Shown: positions 1-5,970 of the stretch, piece by piece
How the letters are laid out: each line of letters starts with the position of its first letter
Numbering within the stretch: position 1 is the stretch's first letter
Assembly (NCBI GenBank): GCA_903933995.1
Contig: CAIZMD010000379.1
Coordinates: forward strand, 1-7,317
From: an uncultured Bacteroidota bacterium
GTDB lineage: Bacteria > Bacteroidota > Bacteroidia > Chitinophagales > Chitinophagaceae
DNA length: 7,317 nucleotides
Reading direction: 5' to 3'
Position numbers and translations under genes: made by a program
The notes under the pieces: generated by a model
Told to the model about the DNA's origin: nothing
Databases searched by the model: none
Seen by the model: the letters and a program-made list of their open reading frames with translations, nothing else

Positions 1-1042
1 ATACAGATACATTGTTATCTGTTCCTGAAGCATTACGGAAGATATAATCTTGGTAATCATATCTAGTAACGTTAGTAGTATTGGTTAAAGCAGGCGTTAA
101 GATATCTTGGGTTTGTGCACCTGCACCATCAGTTGGTCCACCAAATTTGGTTGGTGACTGATTTACACCAATTTTCTTGCGCAAACTGCTATTCATATAG
201 CTAGTAGAAAAGGAAACAACCGGTGCACCAGACTTACCTTTTTTGGTAAAAATCTGCACAACACCAGCGTTTGCACGACTTCCATAAATAGCAGCTGCAG
301 CAGCACCATTCAATACTTCTACGCGCTCAATATCGGCAGGATTAATATCTACCAAACGATTTTGTCCAACGCTTCCTACAAAATTTTGTCCATCATAACC
401 GCTCTGAGTATTGGTTACCCTATTGGTGCTATTGTTCACAATTACACCATCAACAATATACAATGGTTCAGAAGAAGAAGAAATGGTACTGATACCACGC
501 AAACGCACTGAAATGCCACCTGCTGGATCACCATTGTTTTGGGTAATTTGTGCACCTGCAGTTTTACCCTGCAAAGCAGCCAACACGTTGCCACTTCCAC
601 CCTTGGTTAATTCTTCTCCTTTTACAGAACTTACATAAGAACCCAATTGTCTGCGGGTTGTACCCTGTGAAGTACCTGTTACTACTACTTCATCTAATTT
701 GGATACTTCTTCAGAAAGTACTGCATCAACTGTATAAGATTTTGCTGCTCCTACAGTAAAAGCTATTTCTTTTTTCTTAAATCCAACACCTTCAAAAACA
801 AGGCTATAATTGCCTTCTTTTAAAGCAGCTGAAAGACTGTAATTACCAGTATTATCAGTAATAGCACCAGATTTGGTTCCTTTTACCATTACTGTTACGG
901 ATTCAGCAGCTGCACCAGTGGGTGCATTTACCTTACCGGAGACCTTCACCTGTCCATAGGCATAGGCTCCAATCATTTGTAAGGCCAATAACAAACAGAA
1001 CCCAATCCATTTGCCCGGCCATTGTTTTTGTTTCATACTCAT
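1..1042 (-). CDS. SusC/RagA-like TonB-dependent outer-membrane receptor, N-terminal part (runs off left edge)
   Basis: This is the first 347 codons of an outer-membrane receptor; the reading frame is open from the ATG at 1042 to the window edge. By family, such proteins import oligomers (glycans, peptides or other large nutrients) across the outer membrane using TonB energy, usually with a SusD-like lipoprotein encoded next, which would lie outside the window. Residues 1-31 form a signal peptide (basic start, hydrophobic 12-27, likely cut near Ala-Tyr-Gly-Gln). Residues 32-110 match a carboxypeptidase-regulatory-like beta-sandwich (VSGKV, then ITDNTGNYSL). A TonB-box-like DEVVVTG lies at 117-123. 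The plug follows, with the SusC hallmarks VRLRG (179-183), PLYIVDG (193-199) and DINPADIERVEVLNG (232-246), then AIYGSRANAGVV. There is no STN domain, so it is probably not directly coupled to an anti-sigma factor. A second ATG two codons in (1036) is an equally plausible start. It begins 17 nt after the stop of the DeoR gene. The substrate cannot be read from this part. Confidence 0.95.
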   Translation of the reverse strand, partial: MSMKQKQWPGKWIGFCLLLALQMIGAYAYGQVKVSGKVNAPTGAAAESVTVMVKGTKSGAITDNTGNYSLSAALKEGNYSLVFEGVGFKKKEIAFTVGAAKSYTVDAVLSEEVSKLDEVVVTGTSQGTTRRQLGSYVSSVKGEELTKGGSGNVLAALQGKTAGAQITQNNGDPAGGISVRLRGISTISSSSEPLYIVDGVIVNNSTNRVTNTQSGYDGQNFVGSVGQNRLVDINPADIERVEVLNGAAAAAIYGSRANAGVVQIFTKKGKSGAPVVSFSTSYMNSSLRKKIGVNQSPTKFGGPTDGAGAQTQDILTPALTNTTNVTRYDYQDYIFRNASGTDNNVSV

Positions 1043-1059
1043 ATATCAGGGTTTATAGT

Positions 1060-1806
1060 TTACAAAATTTCTATGCCCGTATTGGCATAAGCTTTAAATA
1101 AATCAGCTTGATGATCCATTTCCGTAATCAAATAAGCTACTTGGTTTATCTCGCAAATTTTTAATTTTTGACAGGTGTTCATCTTCTCAGTAATGGTCAA
1201 TACTGCGGTCTTAGACGCTGCTTCTACCATGGCTTTTTTTACTTGCACCACGTCCCAATCATTATCTGTTACGCCATTTGTCAGGTCTATTGCATTGACC
1301 CCTAATAAACAGAGATCAGGCTTAATACTATTGATTTTCATTATAGCTTCTCCTCCCACCGTAATCTGCGAACCTTTGGAAATTTTATCGCCAATAAAAA
1401 TGACTTCAATATTGGGATGTTTGGCATATTCATAAGCCGCAGGAATACTTCCTGTAAAAAAAGTAGCTTTTAATTCCACTGGTAAAATCCTTGCTAATTC
1501 AATAATGGTAGTTCCTCCGCTGGTTAAAACAAACATCCCATCCTTAATTAAGTTTAAAGCTTTGTTGGCAATCATCTTTTTGGCATCAAGTTGGTAAATA
1601 TCTTCTCTAAGAAAGGAACTATGAAATGATTTTGAAAGTGCCCCTCCATGTACTTTAATCAGCTTATCGGTATTGGACAATTCCAACAGGTCTCTGCGGA
1701 TGGTATCTTCCGATACCTGCATCTCCGTACTCAAATCCGAAGACAGTACCCGATTGTGGAGATTGATTTGTTTTAAAATAAAAGCCTGACGCTCTCTTTT
1801 TAACAT
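1060..1806 (-). CDS. DeoR/GlpR-family transcriptional regulator
   Basis: A 248-residue, full-length DeoR-family regulator, normally a repressor whose C-terminal domain senses a phosphorylated sugar or related metabolite. The N-terminus has the classic winged helix-turn-helix: MLKRERQ start, recognition helix around 31-46 with VSEDTIRRDLLEL, and the wing LIKVHGGAL (49-57). The C-terminal sensor domain (about 75-230) includes GGTT (97-100), TGS (118-120), IFIGDKIS (136-143), GGEA (151-154), LLGVNAID (167-174) and DNDWDVVQVKKAM (181-193). In the usual family pattern, aspartates occur in LDxGTT and near DxSK; here the matching stretches read LTSGGTT and ITEKMN, so ligand chemistry may differ from sugar-phosphate-sensing members. 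The start at 1806 gives the expected family N-terminus; no Shine-Dalgarno is visible. The receptor gene starts 17 nt after its stop, so the two are probably co-transcribed. A phased A-tract repeat cluster lies just upstream and is a candidate autoregulatory operator. Family call is firm; ligand unknown. Confidence 0.93.
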   Translation of the reverse strand: MLKRERQAFILKQINLHNRVLSSDLSTEMQVSEDTIRRDLLELSNTDKLIKVHGGALSKSFHSSFLREDIYQLDAKKMIANKALNLIKDGMFVLTSGGTTIIELARILPVELKATFFTGSIPAAYEYAKHPNIEVIFIGDKISKGSQITVGGEAIMKINSIKPDLCLLGVNAIDLTNGVTDNDWDVVQVKKAMVEAASKTAVLTITEKMNTCQKLKICEINQVAYLITEMDHQADLFKAYANTGIEIL

Positions 1807-1962
1807 GAAGCAGCAATTAGAGGTCCAATATGTGCCTTTTTTTGCGGAAATGAAAATATTTTACCGCATTTTTTTGCATTTTTTTGCTTGTTTATATGAT
1901 TTCGCCGCTTTTAACCCGCAAGATTGAACAAATCAAGCGTTTTTTATTTGCAGAAACCCGCA
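1807..1962 (-). promoter_or_regulatory. 156-nt intergenic region between the SRPBCC-like gene and the DeoR gene; probable promoter region
   Basis: This is the longest gap on the minus strand and separates the two minus-strand gene groups, so it should carry the end of the first transcript and the promoter of the deoR-receptor transcript. The half nearest deoR holds the phased A-tract motifs (separate entry). An AT-rich TATTTTCA at 1858-1851 on the minus strand weakly resembles the Bacteroidota -7 element (TAnnTTTG), but no good TTTG -33 partner is placed for it. The half nearest the upstream gene holds two direct copies of TGCGGGTT (minus strand) 42 bp apart and a weak imperfect hairpin, TTGA-TTTGT-TCAA, with no good U-tract, so no confident terminator can be called. 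No coding sequence was seen here. Confidence 0.45.
1834..1887. repeat. Three helically phased copies of a 12-bp GC-A7-KGC motif; candidate operator upstream of the DeoR gene
   Basis: On the plus strand the motif GC(C/A)TTTTTTTGC occurs at 1834-1845, 1866-1877 and 1876-1887; the last two share their GC. On the coding (minus) strand it reads GCAAAAAAAKGC. The start-to-start spacings are 32 and 10 bp, close to three and one turns of the helix, so all copies face the same side. GCGG (1844-1847) and CCGC (1864-1867) bracket an AT-rich core containing the perfect palindrome AAAATATTTT (1853-1862). The cluster lies 28-81 nt upstream of the DeoR start codon, where an autoregulatory operator would be expected. 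DeoR-family proteins are known to bind several repeated sites cooperatively. Intrinsic bending by phased A-tracts is an alternative or additional role. The repeats are seen directly; operator function is inferred. Confidence 0.5.
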
Positions 1963-2481
1963 TTAAGGATTGGGGTTAGCCAAATCAACCGGCTGGTTCT
2001 CGGTCCAGTGTTTTAGGTTTAATAAGTTTTGTTCCATCATAGGTCCTAAAATCTTATCATTCATAAAAGAACCTAGTTTCTCCCATGGATACCAACGCAA
2101 GTGTTGTTCAAATTGCCATTGAACAGTTGACACCGTAGTACCTGGATGACTAATTAAACGCATGGTGCTTTTTTGCAAGGCACTGCTATTGGTTTCCCAA
2201 TTCATTACTACCGTACTATCTGTAAGTGCTATGACTGAAACAATGGAGTTACCTAATTGGGCTTTTTTAGCAGATTCAATATTAACCGTATTGGAACGCA
2301 TGCCTTTTACCCAATAGACCCATTGGTTTAAATCTGAGACCCGGTAGCGGATGCTGTCTAATGGAGCATTGATATCAATGGCCCTTGAAACCAAGACGGT
2401 AGAAGGCATGAGGATAGAGAAAAATAGCATGAGCACAAATAATGCTACTACACTAATTAAGATCAATTTTATAAAACGCAT
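1963..2481 (-). CDS. Membrane-anchored SRPBCC-like (START/polyketide-cyclase fold) protein
   Basis: A 172-residue protein of unknown function. Residues 4-25 form one strong hydrophobic segment (signal anchor or uncleaved signal) followed by MPSTVLVSRAIDINAP (25-40). The pattern 'TV.VSR.I.I.AP...I...V.DL..W..W' is the usual opening of SRPBCC-fold proteins in Bacteroidota, which form a hydrophobic ligand pocket. The family-type ending is also present: WYPWEKLGSFMNDKILGPMM at 130-149, then an amphipathic helix (NLLNLKHW). Alternating polar/hydrophobic strands in between fit the beta-sheet. The protein probably faces the periplasm; its ligand is unknown. The start codon lies 1 nt after the stop of the ABC permease gene (TAA-T-ATG), which implies translational coupling and a shared job or at least shared expression. 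The Asn/Pro-rich last residues look like a disordered tail. The fold assignment is from pattern recognition and is fairly confident; the role is not. Confidence 0.75.
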   Translation of the reverse strand: MRFIKLILISVVALFVLMLFFSILMPSTVLVSRAIDINAPLDSIRYRVSDLNQWVYWVKGMRSNTVNIESAKKAQLGNSIVSVIALTDSTVVMNWETNSSALQKSTMRLISHPGTTVSTVQWQFEQHLRWYPWEKLGSFMNDKILGPMMEQNLLNLKHWTENQPVDLANPNP

Positions 2482-2482
2482 A

Positions 2483-3589
2483 TTATTCCCACTTAAAGGT
2501 TTTAAAAGCCACGATATATACTACCACTATCCAAATGCCTATTACGCCAAACTCTTTCCAACAACTGGCCAAACTAGCTCCTTCAAATGCAATATTGCGC
2601 ATAGCATTGTTGAAGTGCGTAAGCGGCATGATCCTGCATATGGGTTGTAACCAAGATGGAAAAGCTTCTATAGAAAAAAAAGTACCAGCCAATAAAAACT
2701 GAGGAAGGGTAATCAAATTGGCAAAGGGAGGTATGGTGCTTTCATTTTTGGCAACGCTACTGACAATGAATCCAAAACCCATGAACAAAATCAAGGAAAC
2801 AAAACTCAATAACATGATCTCCATAAAGGTTTGAAAACCGTGCACCAAGGTGAAATTAAAAGCAAAATGTCCTACTCCAATAATAATTACAGCTGTCATC
2901 ATTTGAAAAATGACCCTGCTGAGTGCTTCACCCAAAACAATATAACCTCTTTTAATGGGGGTTGCATAAAAACGCTTTAAAACCAATTGTTGACGCAGGT
3001 TAAAAAATAAAAATGCTACCCCAAAAACACCTGCACTCAACAATGAGAAACCCATTTGCCCGGGCAGGATAAAATCAATGGTTCTATACACCCTACCTGG
3101 TATTTTCTGCACATTGCTATTGACAATGGCATAGGTAGGAATATTATTAAAGGTCTGTTGGTTAATGCCTGCAATTACTGCATTTAAAATAGACCTAAGC
3201 ACTTGCATGTTCTGCGGATTCACCGCTTCTGAACTTGTCAGATCAATGATGATAGGAGGATTCTCTAATCCAGATTTACGAATATTGAGAAGGGCTGTAA
3301 TCCTTCCCTTTTCAAGGTCTTCTTGTAGTTCAACTCCAGTTTTTCGAATGACATTGATACCAGCTACCATTTTGATACTGTTATAAACTGGGTTACTGGT
3401 ATCTGATTTAGGATCAAATGCCACATTAATAGAGAGTTTACCACCATTCCCTATAAACCCAAATACCAAGATAAAAATCATGGGAAAAGCAATGCTAAAA
3501 ATCACTGCAGATGGACTTCTGAAAATGGCTTTTAAACTTCCCTTGGTAATGGCCAACATGGCCCTGATCTGACTATAATTAGCGTTCAT
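2483..3589 (-). CDS. ABC-2 type transporter permease (YhhJ/YbhR-like architecture)
   Basis: A 368-residue integral membrane subunit of an ABC exporter. The layout matches the ABC2_membrane_3 type: one N-terminal membrane helix (about 28-47), a long extracytoplasmic domain (about 50-170), then five membrane helices (about 174-196, 224-244, 257-280, 287-307, 346-363). Family-typical features are FRSPSAVIFSIAFPMIFILVF near the N-terminus, the short loop LKRFYATPIKRG (204-215) that contacts the ATPase in such systems, LPQFLLAGTFFSIEAFPSWL in the fifth helix region, MPLTHFNNAMR (321-331), and the FKWE terminus. Such permeases pair with a separate ATP-binding subunit and export drugs, lipids or polymers. 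No ATPase gene lies in this window: the gene before it is sppA (25 nt away) and the one after is the SRPBCC-like protein (1 nt away). The partner must be encoded elsewhere. Start chosen at 3589, giving the short cytoplasmic lead before the first helix. The substrate is unknown. Confidence 0.9.
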   Translation of the reverse strand: MNANYSQIRAMLAITKGSLKAIFRSPSAVIFSIAFPMIFILVFGFIGNGGKLSINVAFDPKSDTSNPVYNSIKMVAGINVIRKTGVELQEDLEKGRITALLNIRKSGLENPPIIIDLTSSEAVNPQNMQVLRSILNAVIAGINQQTFNNIPTYAIVNSNVQKIPGRVYRTIDFILPGQMGFSLLSAGVFGVAFLFFNLRQQLVLKRFYATPIKRGYIVLGEALSRVIFQMMTAVIIIGVGHFAFNFTLVHGFQTFMEIMLLSFVSLILFMGFGFIVSSVAKNESTIPPFANLITLPQFLLAGTFFSIEAFPSWLQPICRIMPLTHFNNAMRNIAFEGASLASCWKEFGVIGIWIVVVYIVAFKTFKWE

Positions 3590-3614
3590 GATTTAAAAGC
3601 TTGTTCTAACTAGA

Positions 3615-5369
3615 TTATTGCTGATTCAAAAAGAAAGGTAAACGGCTTTGTGGCTCCCCTACCATTTTACGAACCTGTTTTACTTGTTGCAATAATTGAT
3701 ACTCTTTCTCTCCTATCTCAGATTTCACCAAAGAACTACTCACAGATTTCTGATAGTTTTCCATGACCTGCTCCAAAATATTTTTCTTTTCAGGATATTC
3801 TCTCAATTTGTAGCTACTCAATTTGGCCATTTTTGCTGCAGAAACAATGGCTTCTTGCAAGCCACCAATCCTGTCTACCAATCCAACAGTAATGGCGCGG
3901 CTACCAGTCCATACCCTTCCTTGGGCAATACTGTCTACATAGTCCATGTCTTTTTTTCTACCCTCGGCTACCCTTGATTTAAAAGTATGGTAAATAGAAT
4001 CAACACCGTTTTGCAAAAAGCGTTTTTCAGGTTCAGTTAAAGCCCTACTGGTATTGCCCATATCGGCATAAGGTGCTGTTTTAACGCCGTCAAATGTGAT
4101 GCCCAATTTGTTTTTAAAGAAGGGCTGAAAATTTGGAAGAATACTGAACACACCAATGCTTCCTGTTAAAGTGCCTTCATTGGCAAAAACAGAATCGGCA
4201 TTGCAGGCAATATAATAACCACCAGAAGCGGCCATATCACCCATACTAACAATTACGGGTTTTGATTTTCTAGTCAAACTGATTTCTCTCCAAATTACAT
4301 CACTGGCTAGTGAACTACCACCTGGAGAATTTACCCTAAACACAATGGCTTTTACGTCATCATCCAAACGCAATTTGCGCAAGAGGGTTCTGAATTCATC
4401 ACTGCCAACAGATTCGTTATCACCTTTACCTCCTACAATATCGCCATCGGCATAAACCAAGGCAATTCTTCCGTCTCCTGATTGTTGGTAGTCCGATGCT
4501 TTTTCATAATCACCCAAGGAAACAAAATTTATTTTGGCATTCTTTTCAGCCTTTAATCGCTGGTTAATTTCTGCCTTTAATTGGTCATCATATAACAAAC
4601 CATCCACTAATTTATTTTTCAGTGCATCATGGGCAGTTTGAATACTTCCATTCATAGCCAAGGCTCTTAGGTTAGCCGTATCCATTTTGCGCGTATCGGC
4701 AACAGCCTTTAAAAACTGATTGTACAAATCTCCTAACCAAATACCAGTTTGTAGGCGGTTGGCTTCTGTCATCTGTGTTTCACGCAAAGGCTCTGTAGCA
4801 CTTTTAAATTTACCTGCATAAAAAATCTGTGGCTGAATTTCTAGTTTGTCCAACATGCCTTTTAAGTAGATCATGCCAGTTGAATAACCACTCCAATCCA
4901 ATCCACCTTGTGGATGGCAATAGACTTTGTCAGCAGCTGCTCCTAAATAATACCCTTTCTGCGTAATGGTTTCACCAAAGGCAATCACAAATTTTCCAGA
5001 AGTTTTAAAATCTAAAATGGCCCTACGTAATTCTTCACTGGCACCATATCCATTGGGATTATTAGCACAAAGCATATAAACACCTTTGATATTGACATCA
5101 TTTTTGGCGTGTTTGAGCAAGCGCTGCACATTGTATAAACTTGGAACATCAATTTCCTCTGCTTTATTCAAAAAGGCAAATGGATTTTCTATTGACTGTT
5201 CTTTAAATGTGCTGGTCAGGTCTAATACCAGTACTCCATTTTCTCCAATGGTTGGTTTTTCTGTAGTTGACAAACTGGCCACAAGACCAATTAAAATGAA
5301 GAAGCCCAAGATGCAAAAAACAAACATGGCTAGCAATGCAGCAAAGAAAGATTTGAAAAAACTTTTCAT
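3615..5369 (-). CDS. sppA: Signal peptide peptidase SppA, long (67K) form
   Basis: A 584-residue membrane-anchored serine protease that degrades signal peptides left in the membrane after secretion; it belongs to the ClpP/crotonase-fold S49 family. The length matches the two-domain long form (E. coli SppA is 618 residues). Residues 8-32 form the membrane anchor, placing the protease outside the cytoplasm. The N-terminal S49 domain (about 45-270) carries the general-base lysine in GKFKSATEPL, at Lys189. The C-terminal domain (about 300-510) carries the nucleophile in MAASGGYYIAC, at Ser382, preceded by FRVNSPGGSS (344-353) and followed by GTLTGSIGVF (399-408). Both catalytic residues of the Ser/Lys dyad are therefore present and it should be active. 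A C-terminal tail (about 525-584), probably helical, follows. It is the first gene of the sppA-permease-SRPBCC group and is divergent from folK across 70 bp. No Shine-Dalgarno is visible. Confidence 0.96.
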   Translation of the reverse strand: MKSFFKSFFAALLAMFVFCILGFFILIGLVASLSTTEKPTIGENGVLVLDLTSTFKEQSIENPFAFLNKAEEIDVPSLYNVQRLLKHAKNDVNIKGVYMLCANNPNGYGASEELRRAILDFKTSGKFVIAFGETITQKGYYLGAAADKVYCHPQGGLDWSGYSTGMIYLKGMLDKLEIQPQIFYAGKFKSATEPLRETQMTEANRLQTGIWLGDLYNQFLKAVADTRKMDTANLRALAMNGSIQTAHDALKNKLVDGLLYDDQLKAEINQRLKAEKNAKINFVSLGDYEKASDYQQSGDGRIALVYADGDIVGGKGDNESVGSDEFRTLLRKLRLDDDVKAIVFRVNSPGGSSLASDVIWREISLTRKSKPVIVSMGDMAASGGYYIACNADSVFANEGTLTGSIGVFSILPNFQPFFKNKLGITFDGVKTAPYADMGNTSRALTEPEKRFLQNGVDSIYHTFKSRVAEGRKKDMDYVDSIAQGRVWTGSRAITVGLVDRIGGLQEAIVSAAKMAKLSSYKLREYPEKKNILEQVMENYQKSVSSSLVKSEIGEKEYQLLQQVKQVRKMVGEPQSRLPFFLNQQ

Positions 5370-5384
5370 GTATTGAAGTAGTTA

Positions 5385-5417
5385 TTTGAGTTAACTCATT
5401 GAATTTAAAGATATTTG
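5385..5417 (+). promoter_or_regulatory. Possible folK promoter (Bacteroidota -33/-7 type), overlapping a divergent sppA -7 candidate
   Basis: TTTG at 5385-5388 and GATATTTG at 5410-5417 are separated by 21 bp. The second differs at one position from the Bacteroidota -7 consensus TAnnTTTG, and the spacing is near that known for this phylum. Transcription would start roughly 5422-5426, leaving a short leader before the folK ATG at 5440. On the minus strand TATCTTTA (5413-5406) matches seven of eight consensus positions and could serve sppA, though no good TTTG partner lies upstream of it. The two -7 candidates overlap, so polymerase binding could be mutually exclusive. This is a motif match only. 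Confidence 0.35.
5387..5398. promoter_or_regulatory. Perfect 12-bp palindrome TGAGTTAACTCA in the sppA-folK divergent region
   Basis: The sequence is identical to its own reverse complement over 12 bp, centred between 5392 and 5393. It sits 18 nt upstream of the sppA start codon and overlaps the possible TTTG -33 element (5385-5388) of a folK promoter. Dyad symmetry inside a short divergent promoter region is typical of a binding site for a dimeric regulator that could affect both genes. The protein that would bind it is not identifiable here. The palindrome is seen directly; the operator role is inferred. Confidence 0.4.
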
Positions 5418-5439
5418 CTCCCAGCAACAATTGTGATGT

Positions 5440-5931
5440 ATGAGCACAGCTTATTTACTGATAGGCGGTAACCTTGGTAACAGATCCGCGAATCTGCAAA
5501 AAGCCGTATTCAACATTGAACAAACCTGTGGGAAAATCGTTCAAAGTTCCGCAATATACGAAACCTCGGCTTGGGGACTCACCCAACAGCCCGCTTTCTA
5601 TAACCAGGCCTTGATGCTATCAACTCAGCTATCGCCCCATGGGCTCATGCAAGCACTCTTGACTATTGAGCTTCAAATGGGCAGAACTAGGGAAATTAAA
5701 ATGGGTCCAAGGCTAATTGACCTTGATATCTTGCTCATTGACCAATTGGTACAACATACTGATTTATTGCAATTACCGCATCCGTCCTTGCACCTGAGGC
5801 GTTTTGCCCTGTTGCCCTTAGCTGAAATTGCGCCAGATTTGATGCACCCCATACTTCAAAAAAGCATTCAGACCTTATTAGAAATTTGCCCAGACCCATT
5901 GGATGTGCAAAAATTGTCAACCGTGGCTTAA
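5440..5931 (+). CDS. folK: 2-amino-4-hydroxy-6-hydroxymethyldihydropteridine pyrophosphokinase (HPPK)
   Basis: A 163-residue cytoplasmic enzyme that transfers pyrophosphate from ATP to 6-hydroxymethyl-7,8-dihydropterin, the step before dihydropteroate synthase in folate synthesis. The length is typical (E. coli FolK is 159 residues). Diagnostic features in order: LLIGGNLGNR (6-15), the start of the first strand and loop; SAIYETSAWG (37-46); QPAFYNQAL (50-58); the ATP-contacting GR at 81-82; the signature GPRLIDLDILL (89-99), whose Asp94 and Asp96 bind the two magnesium ions; and LPHPSLHLRRFALLPLAEIAP (112-132), which holds the conserved His-Pro and Arg residues. All expected active-site residues are present. 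The ATG at 5440 gives the standard short N-terminus. It leads a plus-strand series with the deoxynucleoside kinase 39 nt downstream, and is divergent from sppA. Confidence 0.97.
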   Translation: MSTAYLLIGGNLGNRSANLQKAVFNIEQTCGKIVQSSAIYETSAWGLTQQPAFYNQALMLSTQLSPHGLMQALLTIELQMGRTREIKMGPRLIDLDILLIDQLVQHTDLLQLPHPSLHLRRFALLPLAEIAPDLMHPILQKSIQTLLEICPDPLDVQKLSTVA

Positions 5932-5956
5932 GCTTGGAGCCTATTTTTGTTTGAGT

Positions 5957-5961
5957 AGGAG
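5957..5961 (+). promoter_or_regulatory. Shine-Dalgarno-like AGGAG before the deoxynucleoside kinase gene
   Basis: AGGAG lies 9 nt before the ATG at 5971, a workable spacing. It stands out because no other start in this window has a recognisable Shine-Dalgarno, as is usual in Bacteroidota. It supports the chosen start but may be a chance match. Confidence 0.35.
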
Positions 5962-5970
5962 CAGCATCAC

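Noticed and set aside
411..759. Two short plus-strand open frames (75 and 69 codons)
   Set aside because: They lie antisense within the receptor's plug region, which encodes an unbroken SusC-like protein on the minus strand; their translations are low-complexity and match no pattern I know.
1..1042. Possibility that the receptor is a broken gene because it has no stop codon here
   Set aside because: The frame reads cleanly through every expected N-terminal and plug motif and is cut only by the window boundary.
1175..1435. 86-codon plus-strand frame
   Set aside because: Antisense shadow of the DeoR sensor domain.
1921..1962. Intrinsic terminator after the SRPBCC-like gene
   Set aside because: Only a 4-bp stem (TTGA/TCAA) with a bulged extension and no proper U-tract; too weak to call.
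2351..2650. 99-codon plus-strand frame spanning the SRPBCC-permease junction
   Set aside because: Antisense to two well-supported coupled genes; no promoter or domain signature.
3165..3386. 73-codon plus-strand frame
   Set aside because: Antisense shadow of the permease's extracytoplasmic domain.
3696..3977. 93-codon plus-strand frame
   Set aside because: Antisense shadow of the 3' part of sppA.
3615..5369. Possibility that SppA is an inactive homolog
   Set aside because: Both dyad residues are present in their family motifs (Lys189 in GKFKSATEP and Ser382 in ASGGYY).
5086..5430. Short frames over the sppA start (one plus, one minus)
   Set aside because: Both overlap the sppA anchor and first domain in other frames; the sppA frame has clear family motifs and these do not. 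The minus-strand one would also use up the divergent promoter region.
5735..5920. 61-codon minus-strand frame
   Set aside because: Antisense shadow of folK.
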